The position numbers and the translations under genes were made by a program. Below are positions 63,310 through 64,000 of a DNA stretch of 64,000 nt, in pieces; the stretch's first letter is position 1, and each line of letters starts with the position of its first letter. Source of the stretch: Pseudomonas folii (GTDB lineage Bacteria > Pseudomonadota > Gammaproteobacteria > Pseudomonadales > Pseudomonadaceae); NCBI RefSeq assembly GCF_014357575.1, contig NZ_JACONW010000004.1, forward strand, positions 25,910 through 89,909, given 5' to 3'. The notes under the pieces are model-generated. The model was given only the letters and a program-made list of their open reading frames with translations, was not told the origin of the DNA and ran no database searches.

Positions 63310-64000
63310 GGATTCGAGCCCTCTTGATCAGCATGTAAAGCTGACCGGTGGGGCTTCGTTGAAGTTCAGTGCGGGAATGGGTGTGGAGTTGTAATGGCTG
63401 TTTCGGTGTGATGGTGTACATATCCGTTATCGCGGTTATGGCTGCTATTGGTTGCGCTCTTACAGCGCGTCACTTTTGAGGCCCAAAAGTAACCAAAAGG
63501 CCTTTACCCCACCACTCGGCACCTCGCTGTCGCTCGGTGTACCCGCCCTCAAATCCTGAACCGTGGGCCGCCGCAATGGGCCATCCATGGCCCGGTGCGG
63601 CTAACCCGGCATCCTTGCCGGGTTACCCACGCTTCAGAATCTGCGTTCGGCCAGCGTGGTTTAACGGGGCGCCTAAGATCAAAATCAACAGCGCGGCGGC
63701 CTGACAGCCGACCTGTTTGTGTGGATTGCCGGGCACCTGTAGGAGCTGCCGAAGGCTGCGATGCGGTGTGTCAGATGTCGAATGCGTTGGTTGTGCTGAC
63801 GTCTCGCGAACAAGTTCGCTCCTACCGGTCCGAGGTGAATCCGCTGCTTTTGATCTGCTTTTGATCTGCTTTAGATTTTGATCTTAAGCGCCCCGTTAAA
63901 CCACGTCGGCCGGAATTCGACATTGCTGCGTGGGGTAAACCGGCAGGGATGCCGGTTTAGCCGCCTCAGGCCATGGATGGCCGGTGGCGGCGGCCCCCCG
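63310..64000. other. Non-coding right end with repeats
   Basis: This stretch carries a spacer rich in common pseudomonad sequences (for example CAAAAGTAACCAAAAGGCC around 63485) and the large palindrome at 63585-63979. Frames through it are shadows of the repeats. The window ends within or just beyond the repeat. Confidence 0.75.
63585..63979. repeat. Imperfect palindrome of about 395 bp
   Basis: Two 32-base arms (63655-63686 and 63874-63905, containing TTTAACGGGGCGC and AAGATCAAAATC) are reverse complements with one mismatch. Outside them, the segments around 63600 (GGCTAACCCGGCATCCTTGC) and 63955 (GATGCCGGTTTAGCC) pair again. A family B single arm (63738) and a family D-like arm (about 63803-63828) lie at the centre. 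Confidence 0.85.

Noticed and set aside
63595..63864. Plus-strand frame in the right-end palindrome
   Set aside because: It lies in repeated palindromic DNA with no ribosome site.

Overview
The window looks like chromosome from a fluorescent Pseudomonas, most likely the P. fluorescens/P. syringae side of the genus. The support is moderately high GC, genus-typical genes (OprD porin, three-subunit gluconate 2-dehydrogenase, NorR, PctA-like chemoreceptor, Czc efflux, MocR, HxlR and AraC regulators) and many Pseudomonas-type REP/REPIN palindromes between genes. I see no rRNA, tRNA, insertion sequence, phage or CRISPR locus. All calls come from reading the sequence and from memory of protein families; no database search was run.

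Layout. 1-1.0 kb: the end of a SMI1/KNR4-like gene and an unrecognised gene. 1.1-9.5 kb: a czcCBA heavy-metal RND efflux operon divergent from a czcRS-type two-component pair. 9.5-13.4 kb: a nitroreductase, a small unknown gene and a beta-propeller-like exported protein followed by a small, apparently frameshifted gene. 14-22.4 kb: an AraC regulator with an atypical arginase-family enzyme, a GFA protein, an OprD porin, an MFS transporter, a 2-hydroxyacid dehydrogenase and an HDOD protein. 22.5-31.8 kb: a PctA-like amino-acid chemoreceptor and an RpiR-ddpX-ddpABCDF cluster for D-Ala-D-Ala import and hydrolysis. 32.1-36.7 kb: poxB, a nine-copy tandem array of a 97-bp REPIN-like unit, and a stand-alone PBP2 gene. 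37.2-41.0 kb: membrane-bound gluconate 2-dehydrogenase. 41.2-52.4 kb: a divergent HxlR/quinone reductase pair with a palindromic operator candidate, an RcnB-like protein, MocR and AraC regulators, a LysE exporter, two MFS transporters, MntH and several small unknown proteins. 52.6-54.1 kb: a NorR-type regulator. 54.6-60.5 kb: the operon described next. 60.7-63.3 kb: a GH15 glycosidase overlapping a glucose-dehydrogenase-like SDR. 63.6-64.0 kb: an approximately 395-bp imperfect palindrome.

The most interesting locus is 54577-60539. Five tightly packed genes encode a HAD-phosphatase/UbiA fusion, a DprE1-like FAD oxidase, a DprE2-like SDR, a polytopic UPF0104/AglD-type protein and a GT-C-like membrane protein. 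The first three resemble the mycobacterial route from PRPP to polyprenyl-phosphoryl-D-arabinofuranose. The last two could move the sugar across the membrane and attach it to an acceptor. The inferred outcome is lipid-linked D-arabinofuranose (or D-ribofuranose) and glycosylation of an unknown envelope target. The DprE1-like protein has Ala where the mycobacterial enzyme has the benzothiazinone-reactive Cys.

Other notable points are the REPIN array, a NorR-type GT-N7-AC palindrome just upstream of norR with no flavohaemoglobin gene in the window, and a complete amino-acid-binding motif in the chemoreceptor.
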